Source: Candidatus Gastranaerophilales bacterium
GTDB lineage: Bacteria > Cyanobacteriota > Vampirovibrionia > Gastranaerophilales > Gastranaerophilaceae
Reading direction: 5' to 3'
Assembly (NCBI GenBank): GCA_944323675.1
Contig: CALUTK010000012.1
Location: 1-43,415, forward strand
Length of the DNA: 43,415 bases
Below the pieces are notes generated by a model. It had not been told where the DNA came from. It was given only the letters and a program-made list of their open reading frames with translations, and ran no database searches. A program made the translations under genes and the position numbers. Shown here in pieces: positions 33,045 to 40,913 of this stretch. The number at the start of each line of letters is the position of its first letter. Position 1 is the first letter of the stretch.

Positions 33045-33506
33045 CTACTTAATATCCTTTGCAACTACGTCCGTTATATCATCACCGCCGAAGTAGACGA
33101 TATTTTTCGGAAGAACAAGGTCATAATTAAGTCCTCTTGCTTTTTCAATAATTGTCGCACGGATTTCGTTATCTATCTGGGTTAATTTTTTGTTGTACTC
33201 GGTATCAAGCGCAAGTTTTTGCGCATTAACCTGATTTCTGTATTTTTCTTCTATGGCGGCAATCTTTGCCGGATCCTTTTCTTTTGCAAGTTCAGCCTTA
33301 GCCTTATCCAAGGTTGCCTGAATTTCTTTTACTTTCTTTTCCTGTTCTGCTTTAAGATTTTTTACGGAAGTTGAATTTGCTGCGATTTTGGCGGCGTCGA
33401 TAACGGCGACTTTTGCAGTCGTGTCTGAAATTGCAATATTGTTTACAGAATACCCGAGTGCAAATGCCAGTGCGGCAATTACCGCAATATAGAAGTGTTT
33501 TCTCAT
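33045..33506 (-). CDS. OmpH/Skp-like periplasmic chaperone
   Basis: 153 aa. A basic start (MRKHF) and a hydrophobic helix (about 5-22) form a signal peptide or anchor. VAVIDAAKI then begins the Skp-type beta segment, a long charged coiled-coil hairpin covers about 45-115 (KVKEIQATLDKAKAELAKEK), and a closing segment carries YDLVLPKNIVYFGGDDIT. Skp helps outer-membrane proteins cross the periplasm, so this supports a two-membrane envelope. GAAAGGA precedes the ATG. No bamA or lpxD neighbour is in the window. Function within the family could be more general than Skp. Confidence 0.85.
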   Translation of the reverse strand: MRKHFYIAVIAALAFALGYSVNNIAISDTTAKVAVIDAAKIAANSTSVKNLKAEQEKKVKEIQATLDKAKAELAKEKDPAKIAAIEEKYRNQVNAQKLALDTEYNKKLTQIDNEIRATIIEKARGLNYDLVLPKNIVYFGGDDITDVVAKDIK

Positions 33507-33639
33507 ATAAATCCTTTCTCTTACAAATGCAGTTTACACCGGAGAATGAAAATTTATATCCGACAACCGGGGAAAGATTATTTAAGTGAAGGGTGAAAAG
33601 TGAATTGTGAATAGACCAACGCAAATTATTATTAGTAAA

Positions 33640-33708
33640 GCCTCCCTTGCAAAGGAAGGTGGCACGCAAGTGCCGGAGGGGACTGTCGGTTGGGCATACC
33701 TGCCCAAC
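33640..33708. repeat. Hairpin cluster, dispersed intergenic repeat type
   Basis: CCTCCCTT...AAGGAAGG arms lie at 33641-33659, GGCAC/GTGCC with a GCAA loop at 33661-33674, and TTGGGCA/TGCCCAA at 33690-33707. From memory the CCTCCCTT...GGTGGCACG...GTGCCGGAGGG layout recurs in many gut bacterial genomes as an intergenic repeat; this was not searched. The last hairpin has an 18-of-20 match at 15473-15492. Confidence 0.5.
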
Positions 33709-33729
33709 TAAGGCACTATGAAAAATGTT

Positions 33730-33877
33730 ACGTCATTCTGAGGGCGAAGCCCGAAAGAATCCAGCTTTTGGAATGTGAAGAGGGATGTGTGAAGCGTGAT
33801 GAGACTAATTATTGTTGAACCCTTCACCATTCACTTATTTTTAGGCTGGATTGCTTCGCTGACGCTTGCAATGACGT
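33730..33877. repeat. Inverted pair of ACGTCATT...CCAGC palindromic elements
   Basis: Left element (33730-33765) contains ATTCT/AGAAT and GGGC/GCCC stems; right element (33845-33877) is its inverted relative with ATTGC/GCAAT arms. Both outer ends are ACGTCATT in inverted orientation (33730-33737 and 33870-33877), so the 148 bp has the form of a small non-coding mobile or palindromic element. Confidence 0.5.
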
Positions 33878-33940
33878 AAAATTTCACCCCTCACTCCTCA
33901 CTCGTACATAACGTCTTAACGTTTTATTGTCTTTTACAAT

Positions 33941-33969
33941 TTGCATAAAATTCGTTTTTATTTTAAAAT
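33941..33969 (+). promoter_or_regulatory. Promoter of the 87-aa gene / yceD-rpmF cluster
   Basis: -35 TTGCAT (33941-33946), 17-base spacer, -10 TAAAAT (33964-33969), followed by AAAGGAG before the ATG at 33999. Confidence 0.55.
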
Positions 33970-33998
33970 GTTTACACTTGTAATAAAAGGAGAAAATT

Positions 33999-34262
33999 AT
34001 GGCACAACAATTTAATCCTCAGAATCTGAATGCACAGAACATCAAAAAAAGAACATCAGTTCTTGTATTTTTGAAAGGTTCAACAGCGCCGCTGGTTTTG
34101 TATGTTGATAACCCGCAGGAACTGTATGCAGAAGTTACTCAACTGATGAAATCTCCGTCAGCAGTGCTTCTGGAAAAAGATACACAGGGACCTTTGAAAA
34201 AAGTTTGCTTTGTATCTAATCAGGTTGCAGCAGTTGCTATGCAGGAAGAACAGTATGTCTAA
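33999..34262 (+). CDS. Small protein upstream of yceD, unknown
   Basis: 87 aa, soluble. A Gln/Asn-rich start (MAQQFNPQNLNAQNIKK) is followed by alternating hydrophobic segments (TSVLVFLKGSTAPLVLYVD, SAVLLEKDT, KKVCFVSNQVAAVAM) that suggest a compact beta-rich fold. A strong ribosome binding site (AAAGGAG) precedes the ATG. It overlaps yceD by 8 bases and opens the fatty acid cluster. I know no family for it. Confidence 0.78.
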   Translation: MAQQFNPQNLNAQNIKKRTSVLVFLKGSTAPLVLYVDNPQELYAEVTQLMKSPSAVLLEKDTQGPLKKVCFVSNQVAAVAMQEEQYV

Positions 34263-34761
34263 CCACATCGTTTCCTTAGAACAAATCGAAAATGCTAAAG
34301 ATAAAACTTTACAATATCATTTTTCCGATACTATTAAAGATATAAATTCCGCGGGACCTCTTGAAGCTGATTTAACCCTGCAGTCGCTCGGTGAGTTTAT
34401 AGAAGTCAGCGGGAATTTGAAAGGCATTTTAAATCTTACCTGCGATGTCTGTCTTAATGAATTCAAGTACAACCTGAATGTAAAGATAGATGAAATGTAC
34501 GCGAAAAGGGCACTTTCAGAGGATTACGCCCAGGAGACAGAACTCAAAGAAGGGCAATTTATAACCGACCTCAACGGCGCTCAGGAAATTGATATTTATG
34601 ACTTATTGTATCAATCTGTAATATTAGATTTACCAAATAAAAAAGTTTGTGGTATAAATTGTAATGGGAAAGAATTTCCAAAAGAGGAAGACTTGACCGA
34701 CCCGAGGCTTGAAGTTTTCAAAAATATCAGGCTGGAGGGGCTGGAAGAAAAGAAACAATAA
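34255..34761 (+). CDS. yceD: YceD/DUF177 family rRNA accumulation protein
   Basis: 168-aa protein of the DUF177 family, needed for normal 23S rRNA levels in E. coli and plants. The family core EVSGNLKGILNLTCDVCL is visible, with C63/C66 and a second pair C132/C136 (VCGINC) that could bind zinc. Its place directly before rpmF and plsX is the classic bacterial order. I start at the ATG at 34255 (AGGAAG upstream), which overlaps the previous gene; a start 45 bases earlier would run inside that gene without a ribosome binding site. Confidence 0.9.
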   Translation: MSNHIVSLEQIENAKDKTLQYHFSDTIKDINSAGPLEADLTLQSLGEFIEVSGNLKGILNLTCDVCLNEFKYNLNVKIDEMYAKRALSEDYAQETELKEGQFITDLNGAQEIDIYDLLYQSVILDLPNKKVCGINCNGKEFPKEEDLTDPRLEVFKNIRLEGLEEKKQ

Positions 34762-34834
34762 CCTTCCGGAACCTTTTCAAAAAAGGGAAATAAAAGAAAT
34801 ATAAGTAGTAGAAAAATAAAAAGGAAAAAGAAAA

Positions 34835-35215
34835 ATGGCAGTACCAAAGAAAAGAACAGGACATTCCGCACAAGGACACAGAAGAAGCAATTGGAAGGCA
34901 ACAAAACCAGAATTAACCAAATGCCCTAACTGCGGTGCGGCAGTGTTGACTCATACCGTATGCACGGCATGCGGGACTTACAAAGGTCAACCGGTAAGCT
35001 TAAAAGACAGAAAAGAAGAAGCAGTTGCAGAAGCTAAACCTTCTAAAAAATCTTCTAAAAAAGCTGAAGTAAAAGAAGAAGCTAAAGTTGAAGAAAAAGT
35101 TTCTGAAACAAGCGCTCCGGCTGAAGAAACAAAAGTTGAAGAAGTTAAATCAGAAACAGCAGAAGTAAAAGAAGAAGCTGCGGCAGAAGAAACTTCTGAA
35201 ACTGAAGAAAAATAG
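34835..35215 (+). CDS. rpmF: 50S ribosomal protein L32 with long charged C-terminal tail
   Basis: The first 60 residues are a normal zinc-type L32: MAVPKKRTGHSAQGHRR, then C30, C33, C43 and C46. L32 is usually about 55-65 aa; here a further 66 residues of Lys/Glu/Ala/Ser low-complexity sequence with repeated KVEE and EEAK units run to residue 126. The tail is rich in Glu with Lys-Ser-Ser-Lys patches at its start and should be disordered. The reading frame is open throughout and codons match the neighbours, so I see no frameshift. AAAAGGAAAAAG precedes the ATG. Confidence 0.93.
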   Translation: MAVPKKRTGHSAQGHRRSNWKATKPELTKCPNCGAAVLTHTVCTACGTYKGQPVSLKDRKEEAVAEAKPSKKSSKKAEVKEEAKVEEKVSETSAPAEETKVEEVKSETAEVKEEAAAEETSETEEK

Positions 35216-35225
35216 TTAAAAATTA

Positions 35226-35259
35226 TTGAACGGCTGAGAGCCGTCTTTCAGCCGTTCAA
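35226..35259 (+). other. 12-bp perfect hairpin between rpmF and plsX
   Basis: TTGAACGGCTGA (35226-35237) pairs fully with TCAGCCGTTCAA (35248-35259) across a ten-base loop. There is no T-tract after it, so it is more likely an RNA-stability or processing element, or a weak attenuator, than a full terminator. Confidence 0.5.
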
Positions 35260-35294
35260 CTATTTAACCGTTAAACTAGATTTGAGAGGGAAAG

Positions 35295-36350
35295 ATGACA
35301 AGAATAGCAATAGACGCAATGGGTGGTGACCATGCTCCGCACGAGATAGTAGCGGGTGCTGTTTGGGGTGCACAGGATTACGGTGTAGCAATTGAATTGG
35401 TCGGAAAACAAGACAGAATTGAGCAGGAACTCGACAGAATTGCTCAGGAAGGCATTTATTCAGATTGCGGTACCGGCGGCAAAAAAAGACGTATAAAAAT
35501 TGATTTAAACAAACTCGATATAAAAGTTACCCATGCCTCCGAGGTTATTGAAATGGGCGAGGCTCCGGGTCAGGCTATTCGTAAAAAGAAAAAGTCATCA
35601 ATCGTTCTTGCCGTTGACGCTGTCGCAAGCGGAAGTTCAGATGCAGTTGTTGCAGCCGGTTCTACGGGAGCGGCTATGGCATCAAGCCTTTTCGGGCTTG
35701 GGCGTCTGCCTGGTATTGAAAGACCTGCTATTGCGGTTACACTTCCGACTATGAAAAAACCTATCGTTTTAATCGACGGCGGCGCAAATAGCAATTGTAC
35801 CCCTGAAATGCTTCACCAGTTTGCGATAATGGGTGTTACCTTCTCCAGAAATGTTCTCGGTATTGAAAATCCGCGCGTCGGCGTTTTGAATATCGGAGAA
35901 GAAGCCGGCAAAGGCAACGAACTTGCACAGAATACTTATAAACTTCTTGAAGAACATCAGGATAAAATTAACTTTGTAGGTAACATTGAGGGTAAAGAAA
36001 TTTTCTTAAGTGTGTGCGATGTTGTTGTATGTGACGGTTTTGTCGGAAACGTTGCCCTGAAAATTACAGAAGGTACATCTTCAATGCTGTTCCGTATGAT
36101 AAAAGCTGAATTTAAAGCTGATTTATTGGGTAAAATCGTCGGACTTCTTGCAAAACCTTTCATGAAACGTATCGGTAAAAAAATTAACTATGAAGAATTT
36201 GGCGGAGCTTTATTGCTTGGCGTGAAAGGAATTACTGTAATTTCTCACGGCAGAAGTAAAGCTTATGCAATCAAAAACGCCATCCGTGTTGCAAAAGATG
36301 CAGTGGAAACAGGCGTAAACGAAAAGATTTCCAGATTTAATGAGGACTAA
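35295..36350 (+). CDS. plsX: Phosphate acyltransferase PlsX
   Basis: Converts acyl-ACP to acyl-phosphate, the first step of the PlsX/PlsY route to phosphatidic acid at the membrane surface. 351 aa. It begins RIAIDAMGGDHAPHEIV, the family signature, and has SGSSDAVVAAGSTGAAMA, GANSNCTPEML and CDGFVGNVALK. AGAGGG lies before the ATG. fabH starts 5 bases after the stop, as in many bacteria. Confidence 0.96.
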   Translation: MTRIAIDAMGGDHAPHEIVAGAVWGAQDYGVAIELVGKQDRIEQELDRIAQEGIYSDCGTGGKKRRIKIDLNKLDIKVTHASEVIEMGEAPGQAIRKKKKSSIVLAVDAVASGSSDAVVAAGSTGAAMASSLFGLGRLPGIERPAIAVTLPTMKKPIVLIDGGANSNCTPEMLHQFAIMGVTFSRNVLGIENPRVGVLNIGEEAGKGNELAQNTYKLLEEHQDKINFVGNIEGKEIFLSVCDVVVCDGFVGNVALKITEGTSSMLFRMIKAEFKADLLGKIVGLLAKPFMKRIGKKINYEEFGGALLLGVKGITVISHGRSKAYAIKNAIRVAKDAVETGVNEKISRFNED

Positions 36351-36355
36351 AATAA

Positions 36356-37366
36356 ATGGCAGATAAGATTATTCCGTTAAGAATTGCAGGTGTTGGATAC
36401 AGTTTACCCGAAACGGTTATCACAAATGATGACCTCACAAAATTATACGATACATCTGACGAATGGATTTATACAAGAACCGGAATTAAGGAAAGACGCG
36501 TCGTATCAGGTGAACAAAACGCTATTGATTTAGGTTTTGAAGCTGCAAAAAATGCGTTGGAAAAAGCAAAAATTCATCCTGACGAAATAGATCTTATTAT
36601 TGCGGCATCATCTGCACCGCCTGATTTATACCCTGCAATCGCATGCCATATTCACCAGAGACTCGGAATAAAAGAACAAATTCCCGCTTTTGATATAACT
36701 GCGGCATGCTCGGGACTCATTTACGGTTTGAGTATTGCAAAAGCATACATCGGTTCAGGGATGTACAAAAAAATCTTGATAGTTGCAACAGATAACAATT
36801 CAAGACTTGTTGACTGGACTGACAGAAGCACATCAATCCTCTTTGGCGACGGTGCTGGCGCTATGGTTGTGACAGAAGCTGAAGACGGTATTGATGATGT
36901 TATTGCGGTTGATATTAAGGCTGACGGTAATTACGGGCATTTAATTGAACTTCCGTTTGACGGCAAAAATTGTCCGCTCGTTGAACAGTATGAAGAAAAA
37001 CCAAAAGGTATTAAAATGAACGGACGCGGAGTTTACACATTTGTTGCCAAAATTCTGCCTCACTATGTGGAAAACCTTATTACAAACGCAGGTTTAAAAG
37101 CTGAGGACATAGATTATTTAATTCCGCATCAGGCAAATATAAGAATTATACAGGCGGTTCAGGAAAGACTCGGCTACAGTGACGAAAAAGTTGTAACGAA
37201 TATCAAATACTACGGCAACACCTCAGCCGCATCAATTCCGATTGCGCTTGCTGAAAGCGTTGAAAAAGGCAAAGTTAAACTCGGAACAACAGCAGTTCTA
37301 TGCGGATTTGGTGCCGGCATGACCTGGGGCGGCGCCATCGTCAGACTCCGTGAAGGTATTTGCTAA
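36356..37366 (+). CDS. fabH: 3-oxoacyl-ACP synthase III (KAS III) FabH
   Basis: Starts fatty acid chains by condensing acetyl-CoA with malonyl-ACP. 336 aa. Catalytic triad visible: C118 in TAACSG, H258 in IPHQANIRI, N288 in YGNTSAAS. The RTGIKERR substrate stretch is conserved. Follows plsX by 5 bases. The next gene downstream is a toxin-antitoxin pair, not fabD, which is unusual. Confidence 0.96.
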   Translation: MADKIIPLRIAGVGYSLPETVITNDDLTKLYDTSDEWIYTRTGIKERRVVSGEQNAIDLGFEAAKNALEKAKIHPDEIDLIIAASSAPPDLYPAIACHIHQRLGIKEQIPAFDITAACSGLIYGLSIAKAYIGSGMYKKILIVATDNNSRLVDWTDRSTSILFGDGAGAMVVTEAEDGIDDVIAVDIKADGNYGHLIELPFDGKNCPLVEQYEEKPKGIKMNGRGVYTFVAKILPHYVENLITNAGLKAEDIDYLIPHQANIRIIQAVQERLGYSDEKVVTNIKYYGNTSAASIPIALAESVEKGKVKLGTTAVLCGFGAGMTWGGAIVRLREGIC

Positions 37367-37369
37367 AAG

Positions 37370-37398
37370 TTGCAATTATTATTGATATTTGCTAAAAT
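37370..37398 (+). promoter_or_regulatory. Promoter of the HEPN-MNT pair, leaderless
   Basis: -35 TTGCAA (37370-37375), 17-base spacer ending in TGC, -10 TAAAAT (37393-37398). Only six bases separate the -10 from the ATG at 37405, so transcription should begin on the start codon; no ribosome binding site is present. Confidence 0.6.
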
Positions 37399-37404
37399 TT
37401 CAAT

Positions 37405-37812
37405 ATGGAAAAAATAGATTTTACAGCATTGGAAAATGCTTACAAAAGATTAATTGAGGTTATAGGTATTTATAACTCTGATAAGAACAATCTGATTGTA
37501 AGAGATTCATTGATACAAAGATTTGAATACACGTATTCACTATCTTTAAAGATGATAAAAAGATATTTTTCCGCAAGCGCTTTCAGTGCTGAAAATATTG
37601 ACGGCATGTCATTTAACGAAATGATTAGAGTTGCAAATCGTATGGGACTTTTACAGTCCAATCTTGAAATATGGGATGTATTCAGACAAAAACGCAATGC
37701 GACATCACATACTTATAATGAAGAAACTGCACTTGAAGTTGTCGAGGGTATTGAAAATTTTGCCAAAGAAGTTGAATTTTTGCTTGCCAGATTGAAAGAG
37801 AGTCAGTCGTAA
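37405..37812 (+). CDS. HEPN-domain toxin/partner of a HEPN-MNT pair (HI0074 type)
   Basis: 135 aa, all-helical. Carries the HEPN active-site pattern R97-N-x3-H102 in KRNATSHTY, the RNase motif of this toxin class. In HEPN-MNT modules the HEPN protein is the RNase toxin and the partner MNT protein neutralises it, often by adding AMP to a tyrosine such as the Y104 just after the His. Stop and the partner's start share one base (TAATG). It stands between fabH and fabD with its own promoter. Confidence 0.88.
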   Translation: MEKIDFTALENAYKRLIEVIGIYNSDKNNLIVRDSLIQRFEYTYSLSLKMIKRYFSASAFSAENIDGMSFNEMIRVANRMGLLQSNLEIWDVFRQKRNATSHTYNEETALEVVEGIENFAKEVEFLLARLKESQS

Positions 37813-38120
37813 TGTCTGAATTCGGATTAGAAGAACGTCATTTAAAATTTATTATTGATGTTTTAACAAAACACATTCCGGAAGCAGAGGCAGCCTTTTA
37901 CATTTTTGGCTCAAGAGCTAAAGGAACTTATAAAAAATATTCAGACGTCGATATTGCTGTAGATTTGGGAGAAAAACCACTGGATATTTCGGTTCTTGCA
38001 AAAATTAAATCAGTTTTTGAAGATTCTACTTTTCCTTATGAGGTTGATATTGTTGACCTGCATAGCTTGAATGAAAATTTTCTGCATATAATAGAAAAAG
38101 ATTTGAAGAAAATTAATTAA
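37812..38120 (+). CDS. MNT minimal nucleotidyltransferase antitoxin
   Basis: 102-aa minimal nucleotidyltransferase. Motif GSRAKGTYKKYSDVDIAVD has G33-S34 and metal-binding D45 and D47; D79 in YEVDIVDL is the third acid. All catalytic residues are present, so AMP transfer to the HEPN toxin is plausible. It begins at the HEPN stop codon, implying strict coupling. Confidence 0.9.
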   Translation: MSEFGLEERHLKFIIDVLTKHIPEAEAAFYIFGSRAKGTYKKYSDVDIAVDLGEKPLDISVLAKIKSVFEDSTFPYEVDIVDLHSLNENFLHIIEKDLKKIN

Positions 38121-38144
38121 AGAATATGCTTATAATTAAAAACA

Positions 38145-38172
38145 TTTACATTTCCCGTTTTTATAGTATAAT
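38145..38172 (+). promoter_or_regulatory. fabD promoter
   Basis: -35 TTTACA (38145-38150), 16-base spacer, -10 TATAAT (38167-38172). Restarts transcription of the fatty acid genes after the toxin-antitoxin insertion. Confidence 0.7.
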
Positions 38173-38205
38173 TTACCCATAGGAAATTAAGAGAGGGATA
38201 TGAAT

Positions 38206-39159
38206 ATGACAAAAAAAGTTGCGTTTTTATTTCCGGGTCAGGGTTCACAATCTGTCGGAATGGGAAAAGATTTGTATGAAAGTTCAGAAAGTGCAAAGAG
38301 TGTTTTCGATACTGCAGATGAAGTTTTAGGCAAAAACGTTACAACACTTTGCTTTGAAGGGCCGGAAGATTCTTTAAAGCAGACTGTTAACACCCAGCCA
38401 TGCATTGTTACAATGTCTATTGCAGCGCTGGAAGCTCTGAGAGATAAATGTGATGTTATTCCGACTTATGTTGCAGGTCACTCACTCGGTGAATACTGCG
38501 CAATGTACGCTTCAGGCGTAATGTCTTTAGAAACGACTTTAAAAGCTATTCAAAAAAGAGCGGATTTAATGGGCGCAACTAAAGGCGGCGCGATGGCTGC
38601 GGTTTTGAATTCAACCGAAGAAGCATTGAAAGAATCTTTAGAAGAAGCATCAAGCGTCGGTTACGTTGATGTTGCAAACTACAATTCACCGGCACAGGTT
38701 GTTATAACAGGTGATGAAGCTGCTGTTGCAAAAGCCGGCGAATTATTACTTGCAAAAGGCGCAAGAAGAGTTGTTCCGCTTGCTGTATCAGGGGCATTCC
38801 ATTCTAAATTTATGGAACCTGCCGGCAAGGAATTTGAATCATTTGTATCAGGTCTGGAACTAAATGACGCATCAATTCCTGTAATTACAAATGTTGACGC
38901 AGAGGCTACAACTTCTTCGGCTGATTTCAGAGTAAAAATGCCGAGACAGATTTATTCATCTGTACACTGGACTCAAACAATTCAGAAAATGGTATCAGAC
39001 GGTGTTGAAATCTTCATAGAAATCGGCCCCGGAAAAGTTCTTGCCGGTCTGAATAAAAAAATTGCGCCAGAGGCAAAGATATTTAATATATTTGACAAAG
39101 CTTCACTTGATGTTACAGTTCAATGTTTAAAAGAGGAACTGTTATGTCAAATAAAATAA
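38206..39159 (+). CDS. fabD: Malonyl-CoA:ACP transacylase FabD
   Basis: Loads malonyl groups on ACP. 317 aa. FPGQGSQ near the N-terminus; nucleophile S93 in GHSLGEY; H199 in GAFHSKFM; oxyanion-loop QTVNTQPC. I start at the second of two in-frame ATGs (38200 and 38206), since AGAGGG is too close to the first. The end overlaps the next small gene by 16 bases. Confidence 0.95.
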   Translation: MTKKVAFLFPGQGSQSVGMGKDLYESSESAKSVFDTADEVLGKNVTTLCFEGPEDSLKQTVNTQPCIVTMSIAALEALRDKCDVIPTYVAGHSLGEYCAMYASGVMSLETTLKAIQKRADLMGATKGGAMAAVLNSTEEALKESLEEASSVGYVDVANYNSPAQVVITGDEAAVAKAGELLLAKGARRVVPLAVSGAFHSKFMEPAGKEFESFVSGLELNDASIPVITNVDAEATTSSADFRVKMPRQIYSSVHWTQTIQKMVSDGVEIFIEIGPGKVLAGLNKKIAPEAKIFNIFDKASLDVTVQCLKEELLCQIK

Positions 39160-39554
39160 TCTATTTACTATTATTTTTAGGGTTGTTTAGCAGTATTGCT
39201 TATGCTGTTGCTGACCAGGCACAATTGAAGAATTCCTTTCAAAGTGATATATATGAAGGGCAAATTAACTATTATAACAGTGTAAAATCCTGTCAGAAAA
39301 CGACAATTAAGCTGCCAAGTTTAGGACGTGATGTGGCTTATTATGTATATGGACTGAAAGATGGGAAATGCAGTATAAGGGAACAATTAGGGAAGTTGAA
39401 TGTTCGTTGCGAATTGCCAGCTGATGTCGCCAAAAAATACGCGGAAGAAGGTATAAGAACGTTAAATAAATCTGTTGAAAAAGGTTCAAGTTATAGTTCT
39501 TATATGAATCAAATAAAGAATGATAGGAATTATTGTGAGATTTTTATTGAATAA
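39144..39554 (+). CDS. Small secreted protein inside the fab cluster, unknown
   Basis: 136 aa with a clear signal peptide: NKIIYLLLFLGLFSSIAYA, cleavage after AYA. The mature part has four cysteines (SCQK, KCSI, RCEL, YCEI), enough for two disulfides in the periplasm. GAGGAA precedes the ATG at 39144, which lies inside the fabD end. It separates fabD from fabG by about 400 bases and is not part of the usual cluster. No family recognised. Confidence 0.8.
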   Translation: MSNKIIYLLLFLGLFSSIAYAVADQAQLKNSFQSDIYEGQINYYNSVKSCQKTTIKLPSLGRDVAYYVYGLKDGKCSIREQLGKLNVRCELPADVAKKYAEEGIRTLNKSVEKGSSYSSYMNQIKNDRNYCEIFIE

Positions 39555-39565
39555 GGAGAAAATAA

Positions 39566-40291
39566 ATGTCTGAAAAATTAGCATTAGTAACGGGTGCGTC
39601 CCGCGGAATTGGAAAAGCTTGCGCAATCGAACTTGCAAAAGCAGGATACGATATTGCAGTAAACTTTGCAGGAAATGTTGAAGCCGCAAATAAAACAGTT
39701 GAAGAATTGAAAGCATTAGGCGTTGAAGCTGAAGCATTTAAGTTTGATGTATCAAACAAAGAAGAAGCCGCAAAAGGCGTTGAAGATGTCCTTGCAAAAT
39801 TCGGCAGAATTGACGTTCTTGTAAACAATGCAGGTATTACAAGAGACGGTTTATTTATGAGAATGAGCGCCGAAAATTGGGACGCTGTTATCAATACGAA
39901 CCTTTCAAGCGCATTCTATGTTTCCCAGCCTGTTGTTAAAGTTATGATGAAACAGAGAAGCGGTGCCATCGTTAATATGTCAAGCGTTGTAGGGGTTTCC
40001 GGGAACGCAGGTCAGGCAAACTACTCTGCTGCTAAAGCCGGTTTAATCGGTTTAACCAAAACTCTTGCAAAAGAACTCGGTTCCCGCGGTATAAGAGTAA
40101 ACGCAATTGCTCCTGGCTTTATCAATACCGATATGACAAAAGATTTGGATACTTCAAAATTCACGGATTTTATTCCGCTGAAACGCCTTGGCGAACCTGA
40201 AGATATTGCAAAAGCCGTTAAATTTCTGGCAGTTGACGCCGACTATGTAACAGGTCAGGTTCTGGAAGTCGACGGCGGCTTAATAATATAA
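39566..40291 (+). CDS. fabG: 3-oxoacyl-ACP reductase FabG
   Basis: NADPH-dependent first reduction of the elongation cycle. 241 aa short-chain dehydrogenase. TGASRGIG (9-16) binds the cofactor, NNAG at 87-90, catalytic S139/S140 region, Y153 and K157 in NYSAAKAG, and it ends TGQVLEVDGG. A strong AAGGAG precedes the ATG. Confidence 0.96.
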   Translation: MSEKLALVTGASRGIGKACAIELAKAGYDIAVNFAGNVEAANKTVEELKALGVEAEAFKFDVSNKEEAAKGVEDVLAKFGRIDVLVNNAGITRDGLFMRMSAENWDAVINTNLSSAFYVSQPVVKVMMKQRSGAIVNMSSVVGVSGNAGQANYSAAKAGLIGLTKTLAKELGSRGIRVNAIAPGFINTDMTKDLDTSKFTDFIPLKRLGEPEDIAKAVKFLAVDADYVTGQVLEVDGGLII

Positions 40292-40393
40292 GCATTTAAA
40301 ATCACTGCTGCAAGGCGCAAAGCATAAGTAATTAACAGTTGCAGCGGCTTCCGTAAAGATTTTTAACAAAAATACAGCCTTAGTGTAAATTTC

Positions 40394-40422
40394 TTGCAAA
40401 AAATTTTTGTGGAAGATATAAT
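40394..40422 (+). promoter_or_regulatory. acpP promoter
   Basis: -35 TTGCAA (40394-40399), 17-base spacer, -10 TATAAT (40417-40422), close to ideal. acpP mRNA is usually very abundant, which fits a strong dedicated promoter. Confidence 0.75.
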
Positions 40423-40472
40423 GAAAAAGAAAAATATTTCGTAATACAATTAATTAAATGAGGTAAAGAAGA

Positions 40473-40709
40473 ATGAGTAGTACATTAGAAAAAGTTAAAA
40501 AAGTTGTAGTTGATCAGTTAAGCGTTGATGAATCTTTAGTAACTCCTCAAGCTAGCTTCACAGCTGACTTAGGTGCTGATTCATTGGATACAGTTGAATT
40601 AGTTATGGCATTTGAAGAAGAATTCGGCTGCGAAATTCCTGATGAAGAAGCTGAAAAAATCCAGACAGTTCAAGACGCTGTTGATTATATTGATTCACAC
40701 TCAAACTAA
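40473..40709 (+). CDS. acpP: Acyl carrier protein
   Basis: 78-aa acidic carrier. S37 in [12 protein letters not shown] takes the phosphopantetheine arm. Length and the [16 protein letters not shown] helix are typical. GAGGTAAAG precedes the ATG. It has its own promoter and is separated from fabF by about 200 bases. Confidence 0.97.
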   Translation: MSSTLEKVKKVVVDQLSVDESLVTPQASFTADLGADSLDTVELVMAFEEEFGCEIPDEEAEKIQTVQDAVDYIDSHSN

Positions 40710-40913
40710 TTGAAACTCGCACGACCCGCCAAGGCGGGAGTGGAGACACTAGATTAGCGGTGTGTAAATCGTTTTCGATTGATATATGCGGGGGTGAAAA
40801 ATTTAATACACTTTTCTCCCTCGCAATTTATCCAAACCGGTAATTACCCGTAGTTTAGCGTATAGCGGGATGTTAGCGGCGGTAAGCCGAATTAGATTTA
40901 AAAAGGTAAAGAG
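40710..40913. other. GC-rich, hairpin-bearing gap between acpP and fabF
   Basis: About 200 bases without a gene. It holds CCCGCC/GGCGGG with a two-base loop (near 40726-40739) and CCCG/CGGG arms around 40848-40870. No clear promoter. It resembles the GC-rich island between ssb and rpsR in character, not in sequence. Confidence 0.4.

Larger units (their letters stand above)
33507..33998. other. 492-bp gap packed with palindromic repeats
   Basis: No gene is visible. From left to right: GTGAA-rich runs (about 33586-33612), a hairpin group at 33640-33708, two copies in opposite orientation of an ACGTCATT...CCAGC element (33730-33765 and 33845-33877), more GTGAA/TTCAC runs, then the promoter of the 87-aa gene at 33941-33969. 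Confidence 0.6.
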
